The position numbers and the translations under genes are program-made. Below are positions 10,445 through 23,218 of a DNA stretch of 64,000 nucleotides, piece by piece. Source of the stretch: Oopsacas minuta (Eukaryota > Porifera > Hexactinellida > Lyssacinosida > Leucopsacidae); assembly GCA_024704765.1 (NCBI GenBank), contig JAKMXF010000011.1, positions 665,557 to 729,556 of the forward strand, written 5' to 3'. Under the pieces are notes generated by a model. The model did not search any database. It was not told where the DNA came from and saw only the letters and a program-made list of their open reading frames with translations. Positions within the stretch are counted from its first letter, which is position 1. Every line of letters starts with the position of its first letter.

Positions 10445-13400
10445 TTATTTATTGGATTGTCCGGTGAGGAGTTCGGATATTTCTTCAATTTTAGCAATTT
10501 GTTTATCAAACCCTCCATCATAAAGCATCTCTTCCACAATCTAAATAAATAAATAAGTAAACAAACAGACATAAAACAAACAAGTAAACAACATACCTTA
10601 TCCTTGCAAGAGTCCGCGTAACTGTATAGAGACAGCAGTGCACTTTCTTTGTAGAAATGATCTCCTCCCTAAATACCACAAATATCATACCGTTGTCATG
10701 GAGCATAAGCAATGTAATACTTACTTTAGGAACTCTGTAGGACTCAAACAGCTGTTCATCACTAACTGCTGGGCTCTGAGACATAGTGTCGTGATATCTA
10801 TAAATAGAGCAAAGTCAAGAAAAGCTATAAATAGATTGGGAATACTCACTTCAATATGTGTTCTCTGTAAATAGGAACCTCTCTATAATATAAAATCTTA
10901 GTTGTTGGATCATCCTACAAATACAAATAAACAAAAATTAGTGATACCTGAGTGCGTAACCATGACTAGCAGTTGTAACCTGGATCATACTTGTGATTTA
11001 TATAATTATCTTTAATAAAGTCTGAAAAAATGAAATTACGCAATTGTGTTGATTTATCGAGACACATGTCTCTTCGTATCCCCTGTAACAACTGCAGTAA
11101 ACTTACCTCGGTTATATGTGAGTCGGTTCCTAAGCAACTGTCAATCAACACCTAAGGAATGTAACAGCTTAGTTACCACTTGACTAAAATGAAGACTGTT
11201 CTAACCTGTGAAATTACTGAGAGGTTTGTATCTAATGTTTCAGACTTAATAACATCAAATAAATGGTTAGGATTCCTGATAAGATTAGCCCAGAAGCCTA
11301 TAGGCACGCTAAAAGACAGATTAAACACATAACACCTATATATATGTCATAACAATGAGGTAATTATCATAATTTATGAATATACACCACAGCAGAAATC
11401 TTAGGGTTATCGAACCAATATAGAATATCCTACCAACCATTTATTCTTCCACATCCTTAACACATTATCCTTATTGTCTATATTATACTTCTCAACCAGG
11501 TAGTCTAGGAAGTCAAATATGTATTTAATTGGTTGAGCTAGTTTATGAGGTTCAAACATCACATCTGGGAAGATAGCATATACCATGTCATCAAGGTACT
11601 TTTGTAGAATATTCTAGAATGTAAATAAACCTCAAATAAACTGCATGATACACAATTAACAAATTCTCTCACCTTGGTTGATATCAAACGGATCAGATAT
11701 ATTTCTGTGGCTAGCTTCTTTGGTTTCACAGTTTGAATTTCTTGAGGATCAGTCTAAGAATAGAAGAAGTATAATTCATCTTAGCAATGTAACTGTGTCA
11801 TTAGAATTCTGACACCACAGATGGCAAACTTTGAACCTTACAATAAAGATACAATATTCGTTTGTACAGTCAATTCCCGTTTTATCAAATCACTCCCATA
11901 TATCGGAGTCTGAAAATATGTAAATATGGTCCCAAACCGTCAAAGTTACATAATTTCATTGGCTATATTGAACTCCGTTTACATAGAAGTAATTATCGCA
12001 ATTCCTTGAGCTTCGGGAGTTGACTGTTTTTGTTTACGAAATCAGCTGACCAGGTGCCATGTCTTGTCCTCTTCGTGGATATGAGTGTCCCACACAGAGT
12101 TGTACCGATATTGTATCAGGGTACCCAAATAATCACATATTTGCCCCCCTTGAGGTATCTGAGTCCTGGGTACCAGTTTAAACACCGGCTGGTTAACAGC
12201 TGAGTAGTGTGACAAGGTGTTAACCCTCTTCCAATCCCCTTGTACTATAGAGGTCCAATCGTTATCTCTCAAGATAAGGCCAAAGCTTTGTTTACGAGTA
12301 GTGTGTACCTCTAGGTCTAGTTTCTAGATGGTGAAGTCAATAAAATACATGTTTGCTTGTGTATTTGTTTACCATCTTGTCAACATGGTTATGTCATAAT
12401 TGTTTACAAGTTTGGTTTACTTGTTTATGACATTTCTTCACCAGTATATTTATGTTTACTTACAGTAATATGAGGTCGTTGGGATACAGGCACTTCGCTA
12501 TACACTACATCCATAATCTTAAGCTTAGCCTGTGAAATAGTGTCACATTCCAAGAGTTTGACCTTTAAATCTGTCTCATTGTCTGTTATAACTCCTACTT
12601 CTAGTTCCTAAACAGGTACAATGTAATCTCCACAAACTGTACTTTTGGAAACGGAGTGAAAAATTATATAAAGCGAATTTATGGCTCCACAAACAGGGTA
12701 GCATTTTACGGCGTCCCTGACACCCCGTTTGTGGTAGTAAACAAATTACAAATAAACAAACATATCTTATAGTTGTATAAATACCTTGATTTCCTCATCA
12801 CTGATCTGAGTTAACAATTTCTCTTTATCAAGAGAGTACTTGGCTTCACCGGTAACTACATCAATAGGGCCTTTCTCTGTCTGTCTTTTGGTTGCTCTGT
12901 AAGCCAAGTGGATAGCTGGGCCCGGGCCATCTATGAGGAATCGATACATCATCATTGCTAGCCAATTAGAGAGTAGCTTCTCTGCTACAGTGTGTGTCCT
13001 ATTAATTGATGGGATTAGAAACATTTACAGTATCTATTCATGTAACAGAGTGCTCATACCTATGGAACATGTTATTAACTCTGGATTTAGCCACCATCGT
13101 CTCGAACAATTCTTCTAGAAGTTTCTTAAGAACTGAAGTGAGGTATTGTATGTCATCATGCATACACAGGGCGAATAGATTAGCTATATTTGATCTGTAT
13201 AGAGATATGTGTTATTTAATATACACAAAGGTGTGAAAATATGATTAATCATTCACCTGTCTCTGAGAGAGAATGATCTATTAGATTCTACACAGTTAAC
13301 AAGAGACAGGAAGTAGTTTTTATCTCTTAACAACTCATCAAATAACTCCAGAGCTCTCATGAGTTCTTTTTCATTTATACCATGGGGGATCTAGCAAATA

Positions 13401-16400
13401 GAAACGTGTAAATGATTGCTTGTTTGTTCGTTTGTCTAATTGATGAAACAAAATCCCTCTCTAGAGTGTGAATAATCTCCCACGAGTAAAACTTACACGA
13501 ACAGGATAAAGAACTGTATGATATGTCTCTTCAGGGAACATAGCATTCAATAAGTATCTATGAAATGAGAGGAAAGGGATAGCTCCTTGAGACCCTTGTG
13601 TCAGATCTGATGCCTCCTCTAGCTCTGTATTGAGCTCAGCAAACTCTGTAATGACGTCATAACATTATTAATCAAAACATAAGGATTGATTCAAACCGAC
13701 ATTCCTTCGGTTGCCAAGACGCTACAAACATTCCTTATCTACATATCGGTTGCTATAACCTACCATTTTTACAGGCTTGAGCTATTCTAATCTCAATAGT
13801 ATCCATCTCATAGATTAACTTCTTCACAGCTTTTCTATGAGCTATACTATATCTTCTACGTAGACAGTACATTATACAGACAAGGATTAAAACTAGTATC
13901 ACTATTAGTAACAAGAGGCCAAGGATCCAGGATAGCACTATTATGCCTAAGTCCTTGAGACTCTCTATACCGGATATTATCACGAATCTGCCAGCTGGTG
14001 TTCTGTAGCCCTCTAGTAACACCTAAAGTATGTTACAGTCAACTTTAGTTATATATGCTAATATCAAAGTCTGAAATAGTGCAAATTGGTCCCAACCGTT
14101 AAAGCAACGTACAGTTAACTCCCATAATCCTATTATATCGAAGCTGAAGGGATCGCGATAATTACTTCAAAATAAGAGGAGTCCGATATAGCGGGAGATG
14201 ACTATGTATTTCATCGGTTTTATCTAACTCTGCTTATATCGAAAAGTAATGCAATCGCGCTCTTTTTCATTCTTTCAAGTTTACAGATTTATATTGACTG
14301 TATATGAGACATTATCTAGAAGTGTCAAATTGGTAGAATAACATACGTAAATATGATAGGTGTCAGATTGTAAGGCATCAACTCTAATATCTGAGAAGTC
14401 AACAGACAGTCTATTAGTGAGGTAAGTAACATTACTACTAATATTAACAACTTCATCAGCTAATGTAACTTCTACACTGAATAGATCTGACAGCTGTGCT
14501 AATCTATAGTCAGCTTGTTGTATGAACTAGAGAGAGTGTTGTTATCTACTTGTTTGTTTGTTTTGTTTACAGTTTGTTGTTGTTGACATAACTTACCACC
14601 AACTCAACAGATCTGGAAATAGCATCAACAGATATATGATTATAATCGGAGAATACGAATACTCCCTGATTAAATAGAGGATCTGGTAATACTAATATAT
14701 CTATAGTAGGGAGGGTGTTTGTGTATCCGTCAAATAAAAGTGTGAAGTTCACATTATCTGACCCAGTTTGTCTCTTAGAGGTGTTGGAAGGAGGGAAGGG
14801 GCACTTGAGCTCACTTGTCGTTATAGCGTTACAAGCCTAGGGTAAACAAAGAAGTGAACAAACTACAAGTAATAGTGATAATGAAATATACAATAGATTC
14901 CATCTATAAGAATATTGGGAGTTACTTATTCGCTATGATACATTTGGTAATAAACAAGTAAATAACAACAACTAACATATTCTCCAACACTTCTCCCTGA
15001 ATAGAACATAATTCTTGGATCAGCTGATGCGTCTAATGATATTCCTGTAAATGTTATTAATCCATCACCTGATTGTAAAACGCCTGTAGGAGTAGCGGAG
15101 ATGATCTGAGGATTCTCACGGAACTCAAAGAGTCCTGTCGTGGAGTCGTAATTGTCCCCGTCTATGGTAACACGGAATTGTCCTGTAAACAAAGGTGTGA
15201 AAATATGGATAATCATATAATAACATAATTAATATACCTCTATCCTTTGACATCGCAGGTTGTGTAATACATTCCAATTCACCATTACTGTAACTAGGTT
15301 CTAACACTATCATACAGCTGGTTACAGTAATAATCTCAGCTGATCTGCTACTACCTACACCTAAACCTACTCCAGAGAGGGTGACAAGTGTACCTCCTGC
15401 TACAGGACCGAAATTAGGGGTGAAAGCTTGTATCTGAGGGGACAGAATGTGTAAGGGGTGGTAATATGCCTCTAGAGGATCGCCCAGGGAGTTGTCTATT
15501 GAGAGGGCTAATGTAGTGTTACCTGATGATCCAGGAGGTCCCAAGGGGGACAATAACAGACCAGAGAGGGTACAGTTAACTCTACAAGTAGTAAACAATA
15601 ATAATTGTCTGTATTTACTGAGCAGACTGTAATTACATTTGTTAATTCATTCTGTTAAGTGTAATACATTGATGTTACATATGATTAATCATCAAAATTA
15701 TGCTAGAGATTAGTTTCCATGTTTGTTAGTTTGTTTGTTACAATACTTACTCTCTCCCAATATCTGAAGGATCTCTGTTGATATCCACACATTCCAGAAT
15801 ACCTCTAATCTCTCCTAATTCTACAGTAATAGTCAGCTGATCAGATACTAGTCCTAAATCTGTTCCTCTGATACTCAGCTGATCAGTGAAGTATACAGAT
15901 ATCTCATCAGGTGTTATCTGTAAACAATATATAAACAGTACAGTAGATATATCAGTTATTGTAGTAACATGATTATGTCTTATCAGGATAAATAATACAT
16001 TGTTGTTGTTTACAACTTACAGAAGTGATAAAAGGGTTAGGACAACTAGCTGTTAAGAAATCTCCAGAACAATCAGCTGTAGAACAGCTGTCATCACCAG
16101 AGGCGAGACACCATCCACACAGTATCTTTGACTGCCTGTTAGACAGACACTGAGCACAAGTAGTCCCCTGTTGGACACATGAGTACAGCTCTAAGGTGTC
16201 AGTATAAATTACTCTGTCACTAAATGTGACGTCAATATTAACATCTATTATATCACTGCTAGTGACTGTTAAGATATCAGCTGGCATATAACATGTTATA
16301 TAGTTACTTGAGTGGTTGCCAGGAATGTTGTATTGTTCTGATCCATAGCTTAGCTGGCATAGGTATTTATAGCTAGACTGAATATTCATGTGATTAATCA

Positions 16401-19161
16401 CATAACACCTGAGTAGTGATGAGATAGGCGTAATGGTATGTACATCATACTAACCTGAGGTGTAGGTAGGTCATTAACTGTCAGTAGGTTTATAGTATTA
16501 TCTGTATCAGCAACCAGAGGATTAGAGGAACTGTTAAGAGATTCTATAGAGGGACAGAGAGACTGTCTCCATTGATAGGAGTCTGAGAGGTTTAATGGAG
16601 GACATAGGGAGGAGGAGTAGGTACATGTTCCTGAGTACACACACCAACCACAGGGACTTACATCTGAAGTAGATACACATTCCTCACAGGCTGTATGGTA
16701 ACTACAGTTAAAGAATAGAAAACTGAATGATTGAACTAAAATAGTGTCTGATGATTCTGTTGTGCTCAGGTATAGCTGTACTTCAAGGAACTCTGTAAAC
16801 AGCTGGGATAAACACCACCACCAACAACAACATTAATTAATAAGATACATACCTGATTTATTGAAGCTAGGAGTATTGTCAGGAATCTGACAGGTTAGAT
16901 TTACAGGGCCAGAAGCAGGACCAGTCAAATCAAATCCTCCTGTAACAGCTGTGTTACCTAACGAGGAGAATACACATTGGTATGTGTTTCCAGTAGATAG
17001 TTCAGGGAGATTGCTAGCTGATATCGTAACCTAGAAAGGACATAACTATGTAACGATTATGAGGGGGTTATGTTACTAAGGTGTGAAAGAATGGTATGTA
17101 TATGTTGCCAAGGAGTGTTATAAAGGAATGTACCGTAGTATTAATATTGATGTTAGATAAGTCAGGAGATACGCTGGTTACAGCTAAACATTCAGTGACG
17201 TCATCTTGTATCCATCTGTTGGTTAGATTGTGGTTAATACAATTAGATTGTCTTGTACATTTATTCTGTACACTACACCAACCACAGAGAGGATCTCTGT
17301 CCTGTACACATTCCATACAGTTGTCATGTCGACCACAGTCTGACACAGGAATGCGTAACAGCTCTCTAGGTGTCAAAGCAAGAATGTGGTTAGTTCCAAT
17401 AGGAACTAATGATGATACTCTGTCTCTGAAATTCTCTGACAGATATCTACCTTCCAGTTCAGTCACATCAGCTGTTAACGAGGTGCCATTTATGTAATAC
17501 TAAAAACAAATAAACAAATAAACAAATATACAATAAACTCATAAACAAATATACAATAATCTAACCTTAAACATAAATCCTTCTTCAGTTACCAAAATGA
17601 GATAATAGAATGTATCCAGTTGGGATGTGTATAGATTAGATACCCTCCCGTATGTGACCCCTGATGAGTACACAGATGGGAGGAGGGGGGCTGTAGGATA
17701 CCCATTTGTTATAGGGATCATCAGAGCAAATAGTAAACCACTAAATAAATAAATAAATAAATAAACAGTTAGAGTTTATAGCTCTTACGGATAAAATAGA
17801 ACTTACCTAAATGTGTAGTCACACAGAGAGATGCCATTTAACACCTAAACATAAATATTATAAAATATAAGATAACATAACAGCAACAATTTGTCAAAGG
17901 AATTCAACTCACAGACTCGGCAAATATGTTACCACCAGCTTCATGTCTCTCTACCCAATCCAGCTTTGTTGATAGAGAAGGATCATTATAACTAACACTA
18001 ATGTACTGAATAAGGTCATTAAGGCACAAAGTACACAATCTAGTCTCTATTCCCATCTCGTTAGCACTGTATATTAATACTAGGTGTGTCTGTCCGTCTT
18101 GTAGAGATACTATACGACCTGAAAGGAGGTATGTATAGCTTCCATCACACGGAGTAAGAATAAGTTCCAAAACAGACTCAAATCTGCCCAAACCTACACT
18201 TGTGTTATCACATATAGTGAATAATCTACTAGAAATAGGAGAAGTCCCAATCAGCTGTCTAACGAGATAGAATATTCTGTCACCAAATACGAACTCATTT
18301 ATAAGAGTCCTCCTAGTATCAGCAACCCTTGGCTGTCCTGTGAATCTAGCAGTAGCAGCTGATAGGTCACTTAAGGTAAATCCTTGTAAGGTATATCTAC
18401 AAGAGAATAATATATACATATAGAATTGATATGTCCATACCCTATTTATTCAGTTATATGGGACAATGACTTCGATATACGTATCTTTAACGGTTTCCAT
18501 AGGCCCCTTTGTCAAGGTTACAATTTAAGAGCGGCGCAAACTGTATTTCTGATATGACGTGTTCTATTATATGGCCGGCCTAATAACGAGTTGACAAGAG
18601 ATTAAGCCAATGCCCTTAACCGTAGTTAGTAATTTTGTAAAAGTTAAACTCGAGCACATAATAAGGATGAATAATTCTATTATTAGTAACATACCTAGTG
18701 CTAGTCGCGGTATCACTTATAAAACTGCTGTATACAAATACAGCTGGAGATCCTGCTAGCATAGCAAACAGAGCAGAGTTAGGAATGTTGTCTGATTCAG
18801 TTGATAGGTCAGTAATGGTAGCTACAGATGTGGTGATATCAGAGGTGTCATAAAAGTGGCATACCCTCTCTCTGTCACAAACAAAGAACCTGTTATTGAA
18901 ATGATCATACTCTACTAGGGAGACCCTGGAGGCTAAATTGGGCAGATTAGTGATAGAAGAGGACTTGAACTCTGATCCAACTCTAACAATATAATCAGAG
19001 CCTCCGATTAGTACTGACAGGTTAGTAGAATCAATAGCGATTAGAGAGAAGCCAAGTCTGTTAGGATTTGATATAGATTCTATCCTGATAGGAGTCTGAC
19101 TGTAGCAGACAGTCAGAAACAATGTAAGAATAAAAATAATCATATTGGAGCATATATTCAT
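10445..19161 (-). CDS. Plexin, semaphorin receptor with intracellular GAP domain
   Basis: Twenty-eight exons sum to an intact 1,852-residue frame (starts 19161, 18396, 17844, 17740, 17499, 17030, 16792, 16377, 15917, 15581, 15182, 14836, 14526, 14022, 13645, 13390, 13194, 12998, 12607, 12323, 11753, 11613, 11308, 11151, 10914, 10797, 10668, 10540; last ends 10445). Order: signal peptide (MIIFILTLFLTVCYSQ), sema domain to ~440, PSI1 ~442-475, PSI2 ~600-645, PSI3 ~749-785, IPT-type domains to ~1180, TM ~1205-1232, then the plexin GAP with its inserted RhoGTPase-binding region (KYSLDKEK, LLECDTISQAK, GDWKRVNTLSHY, EIYLIRLISTK). Full-length plexin architecture without kinase. It would transduce semaphorin guidance cues into Rap/R-Ras inactivation. 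The family LRRTE and LPLRFW arginines read FHRTH and VPIGFW here. Exon 20 ends at a weak donor (gtcagc). Exon 3 is only 38 nt. Confidence 0.93.
11875..12027. repeat. MITE family A copy in plexin intron 20
   Basis: About 153 bp bounded by TACAGTCAATTCCCG and the inverted gggagttgactgt. The interior contains ggtcccaaaccgtcaaagtt and attccttgagcttcgg, as in the other copies. Its right end stops 24 bp from the weak exon 20 donor. Confidence 0.8.
12624..12740. repeat. MITE family B copy in plexin intron 18
   Basis: Left part has ctccacaaactgta and aacggagtgaaaaat, right part cagggtagcatttta and the inverted cccgtttgtgg. Shared with copies at 33590, 34929, 38643, 42339 and 46095. Non-coding, terminal repeats degraded. 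Confidence 0.6.
14034..14312. repeat. Compound MITE family A insertion in plexin intron 13
   Basis: Two family A ends in direct order (TACAGTCAACTTTAG at 14034 and TACAGTTAACTCCC at about 14110), with gagatgactatg and attgactgta inner and outer right ends, suggest one element inserted into another. The shared words tcccaaccgttaaag and cgataattactt occur inside. Confidence 0.65.
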
Positions 19162-19741
19162 TGAAATGGTCTTATAAGGAAGTTATTGCTTAAGTTACAG
19201 ATATATGTCACTCGATATCTAAGGGTGTAACTAGCATTTAGGCAGAAAAGGTAACTATCTACTCGATGTTTACTGTGCTGACTATAGTATAGGGCTGTAC
19301 CGGATATCCGGCTGTATCCAACCAGTTACCAGATATGAACCACTATCTTATATATATAAAAGGTAAATGAATGGAATGCATATTTATACTGCATCTATTG
19401 TGGAACCAGATAAATTCTTTTAAAAGCCTTACTAAATAACAAATGTCTAGCCGACAGACTGGTAGTGCAGCTCAGGGTGATGTATTTTGTTCCGTAAATG
19501 CCGCAATGCACCAGACCCGACTGATTTTGGGGTCCTTGATCTGATAAATTTTTGAGGATATTCATCATATAATACATCATCTAACATAGATTTGAAAATG
19601 TCAAAATTGGAATCTACAAATTCGATTACCCCTTACTAGCAGTCAAACGAAATCTCTAGTATGATTATGAATAATATGCAAAAGGTGTGAAATATGATTA
19701 ATGTGATCAGGTTGCACTAATAGTAAATATAAACAGCTGAT
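19162..19741. other. Intergenic between NCAPH2 and plexin
   Basis: About 580 bp with a small ccggatatccgg palindrome near 19299 and one copy of the recurrent aaaggtgtgaaatatgatt word at about 19681. No gene seen. The plexin promoter and NCAPH2 3' UTR must lie here. Confidence 0.45.
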
Positions 19742-21923
19742 TCAATTCTCAAGAGAAGGCGCTACAAAATGAGCTACTTCTTCAAAAGCTAGTTTTTCAT
19801 TTAATAAACTTAGAGTGACGTTACCATTCTCATCTTTATCAAGCTGTATATTATAGTTATTGGCTAGTACTAGAGAGGTAAGGAAGTTACCGGCCTTTTC
19901 ATGGGGTTGCATCCCGGTTGTGAGTTCTGACCATTTTATACTTGTGTTTTCTTGTGCTTTAATATGTGACACCAGGGATTGTGAAGACTCATGTATATCA
20001 AATACTGTTTCGTTAGCTTCCTTTTCGAGGAGAGGAGATACAAATCTTCTCCATTCTTCTACACGGGTTGATAGAGCTGTGTTATGTGCATGTTTCTGCG
20101 CTTTATTACGCACATCATCTAGGTAGAGTCTTACTTTTCGCGCGTAGCCAGCTATACCAGGTTGAGGAGCTCCGTCATTTTGCTCATTAAAGGAAGGTAA
20201 ATAAGGTACCTCTGTATCAAAATCAGGTACGTCCTGTGGAAGTAGGTCAGGTTCATTATCGTCTGGTAGCTCATCAGGAAGACAGTCTGGTTCATCTATC
20301 TCTGAATCACAATCAGCTGACTGAGGTTCTAGAAAATTATTGAATTGATAAATGACTAAATTAATATTAGTCGCAACTGTGTTATAATATTAGTGTTTTA
20401 ATCGATCAGTTCCAAACTTGGAGTTTTTACTTATACATCGTCGAAACATTTTCTCCAGGTAGTATTACATTAGAAAACAGAGCTACACCCTATAGGCAAG
20501 TAGGATAATGCTCAGCTCAGAGCTTATCCGAGAAAACCTTGAAATATGGTGAAACGAAAAATCGGAATCCGAATTATTACACCTATAGGTTTGTCATATC
20601 AACTCCTTTGAATAATTCCAAGTTTTACATCCACAATTAGCAATTCCATGCTAATATTCAGGTAAAAAGGCACAAACATTTGCAAATACTTAAGCTCGGG
20701 AGGTTTTAGAAGTAAGCTTGGTGTATTAGCTTTAACATACCTAAATCTGAATAGAACTTAGATACAGGTATACTGCTATCACCCCTAGATCTCTGTAAAG
20801 CAGTTGTCTTCTGATATTTCTTAGCTTCATCACTTCTCCTCTTCTGTTCTATCCAGAACATATCCTCGTTGGCTAGGAATGATAATCTAAGAAGTGTGTT
20901 CTTAGGGAAATGCTTCTTCTCAGACCATAAATTATCAGTCAGCTGATCTAGCATACCACAGGTAGCAGGCTGTACATCTCTCCTTCTCTTACCGGGGCCA
21001 GATGACGTCATTAGGTTAGGAGGTATTCTATGACATTTCCCGCGTTTAAATGGTTTTAATCCACCAGCTGGTGTATCATATGGATTCAAAAGTGTCATAA
21101 AAGGATTATTAGAAAGTGAAGCTAACTGTAATGTCTTATCAGCTGTTAGAGGAGGTCCAGATTGCATCATTGAGAGGGCAGTATTTGGAGCACGTGTTGA
21201 CCCTGAAGTTATTGATCTTTGTGGAGTAGGGGGGCTACCATGAATAGGGGAGTCATAAGCACTTACGTCATAACCTCCTTCTTCATATACAGGAGATTTG
21301 TGTTCAGGCATTAGAGTACAATCATATATATTAGCCTCTTTCTCCAGTGAATATGCTAAATTTGGTTCTATCAATAACGTCCCTGAATAATGAGGGGTAG
21401 CTGTAAGCAGATGGAAGTCCTGTCTCTTTCCTATTAGCTCTTTTGATGTAGAATACAGTGGAGTTGGTAGAGTACAATCAGTAGATAGTAGTACTGTAGG
21501 CGTTTCTGGTATTAGTTTCTCATCTTTAATAGCTGATTCCTTCAATTCTGATACTCTAGTAGGTACATCGTCTAGTGTTAGAATATCAACAACAGCGTGG
21601 TGTTGTACCCGTAAAATATGGTGAGGAGATGTATTGTCCGTATCTGGCCTTTTCTGGTTAGTCAACAGCTCTAATGTCTGCACAACTAGTGAGTATAAAT
21701 ACTCTACCTTTCTACTAAATACTTGTGTTGAGCCTTGTATTAGGAGAGCAGCTTCTATGAAATCTATTTTAGTTTTACCGTTATCAAATGTAATCTCAAC
21801 TTGTTCTATTTCTTCTAAATATTCTTCTAATTGTGATGCTAGATCTATGTTCCAATTCTCTGATAGGTCACGTATGGGAGCTAGTAGTTGTTGGAAACGC
21901 TGGTTATCTGAAGATTGAGTCAT
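19742..21923 (-). CDS. NCAPH2: Condensin-II kleisin subunit H2
   Basis: Two exons (21923-20741, 20328-19742) encode 589 residues. The N-terminal block (FQQLLAPIRDLSENWNIDLA, LEEYLEEIEQVEITFDNGKT, IDFIEAALLIQGS, KVEYLYSLVVQTLELL) matches the H2 signature rather than CAP-H. A middle LKPFKRGKCHRIPP block and the C-terminal winged-helix half (RVEEWRRFVSPLLEKE, FDIHESSQSLV) also match. H2 bridges SMC2/SMC4 heads and the HEAT subunits D3 and G2 in condensin II, acting on nuclear chromosomes. I start at MTQSSDN because it fits the family N-terminus; another in-frame ATG lies 13 codons upstream. TAGC immediately precedes the chosen ATG. An acidic linker (EPDCLPDELPDDNEPDLLP) opens exon 2. The call is firm. 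Confidence 0.92.
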
Positions 21924-22261
21924 GCTATATGGTGTTATGGGAGAAATTATAATAGGATACATTGGGAATTGTCATTTCTAACACAGGAGATAATTAATGG
22001 ATATAGTGATGAAAGAATTTGCCCGATTTTAAAACATGCATTTTTGCTGTATCCAATATATACTGTAGAGGTCTATGGGAGTTGGAAAAAGGTTGGGAGC
22101 ACCTGATCTACCGTATTCTACAACAAATGTAGAAAGAAGTGCTAAGATATTTAGAATCCATGAATCGAGAATACACATAATTTAATGTATGGCCACTTTC
22201 GTTAGCAGAGTAAGGTCTCGTAAGTAATAATATAATTACAATGTGACATAACATATAACTA
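21924..22261. other. Short intergenic gap
   Basis: 338 bp between the ATP synthase g stop and the NCAPH2 ATG on the same strand. No gene, repeat or clear signal beyond TAGC touching the NCAPH2 ATG. Confidence 0.45.
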
Positions 22262-22597
22262 CTATTCCTGTGTTCCTGGTAACTTATACCCAACTATAGA
22301 ACCTCTGCCTATTATTTCTCCTACAAAGAACCAACAGCAGATCTCTACACCCACCAGTACATTCTTAGCACCCTCTTTCATCGTTAGGTTGAGGAATTTG
22401 AGAGATGTGAAGTTGCTATAAACTTTTCCAGCTTGTTCCATAGCTACACCTAATTCGGAGGGGGTGGGGGGCAGGAGCTCTTTCCGCGCGTGACCCAAGA
22501 ATATGGACAGTTTGGGGCGTGATACAGCGATAGAACGTTGCACCAATGAGACTGATAGATTAACTGTTTTCTTTCCGAGACGAGCAATGAATGCCAT
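22262..22597 (-). CDS. ATP5MG: ATP synthase membrane subunit g
   Basis: Single-exon 111-residue protein. ARKELLPPTPSELGVAM (about residue 37-53) and the C-terminal membrane segment with GVEICCWFFVGEIIGRGSIVGY match subunit g of mitochondrial F1Fo ATP synthase, which sits in the Fo rim with subunit e and promotes dimer formation and crista curvature. The GxxxG-type GEIIGRG is present. GCTAGC directly abuts the ATG. COX6A lies only 258 bp upstream on the same strand. Confidence 0.92.
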   Translation of the reverse strand: MAFIARLGKKTVNLSVSLVQRSIAVSRPKLSIFLGHARKELLPPTPSELGVAMEQAGKVYSNFTSLKFLNLTMKEGAKNVLVGVEICCWFFVGEIIGRGSIVGYKLPGTQE

Positions 22598-22855
22598 GCT
22601 AGCTAATTGAAGATTCTAATAGGTAATTATGATTATTAGGATATCATTATAAGTATACTACGACCGACTAAGCAAACAATAAACCTAAATTTAAAAGTAT
22701 GACTTGGAAGCCATGTGAATGTTGTATAATAGGATCGAATTCGTGTGAGGGATTATCATAGTAATAATCCATATAAGGTATTACACATTCGATTACACAA
22801 ACACTATAGTAGTAAATAAGTAAACACATAACAGTACAGGAGGGATAGCTATATC

Positions 22856-23218
22856 TCACATTTCCTCATACCCCTCTGGTAGAGCATTAAGCTGAGGGTT
22901 ATGAAATAGGGTGTGGTTACCATCTCCCCATGGGAAGGGTTTCTTCCTGATCCTGAGATGATCATACGGCTCAAATTCCTGTCGTGGATGAGTATTATGT
23001 TCTTCCTCCAAAACATAAGTATTATAAAGACACCATGTCAATGCTGGTACTACTACGAACATGCTCACTCGTTTCCAAAGTAGATAAGATTTGCCAGCAT
23101 GTGCTTGTTCTGCTTGAAATATTTTAGCGTATTCACTAACCGCAGTCTCACTGAGGTACCGGGTATTTGTAAAGATAGATTTAGGTCTCTTTATGCATAG
23201 CAACGCACGGAGAGCCAT
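22856..23218 (-). CDS. COX6A: Cytochrome c oxidase subunit 6A
   Basis: Single-exon 120-residue protein. An N-terminal basic presequence (MALRALLCIKRPKSIF) is followed by a membrane helix (VSMFVVVPALTWCLYNTYVL) and the diagnostic C-terminal block (RIRKKPFPWGDGNHTLFHNP, then LPEGYEEM). COX6A sits on the inner-membrane face of complex IV and in vertebrates modulates activity by adenine nucleotides. Its stop is 258 bp from the ATP synthase g start. Very confident. Confidence 0.96.
   Translation of the reverse strand: MALRALLCIKRPKSIFTNTRYLSETAVSEYAKIFQAEQAHAGKSYLLWKRVSMFVVVPALTWCLYNTYVLEEEHNTHPRQEFEPYDHLRIRKKPFPWGDGNHTLFHNPQLNALPEGYEEM

Noticed and set aside
10966-11151. Extra plexin exon reading DFIKDNYINHKYDP
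   Set aside because: Exon 24 (11151-11107) joins exon 25 (10914) in phase 0 and gives a conserved sequence. Adding the candidate breaks phase and runs into a stop.
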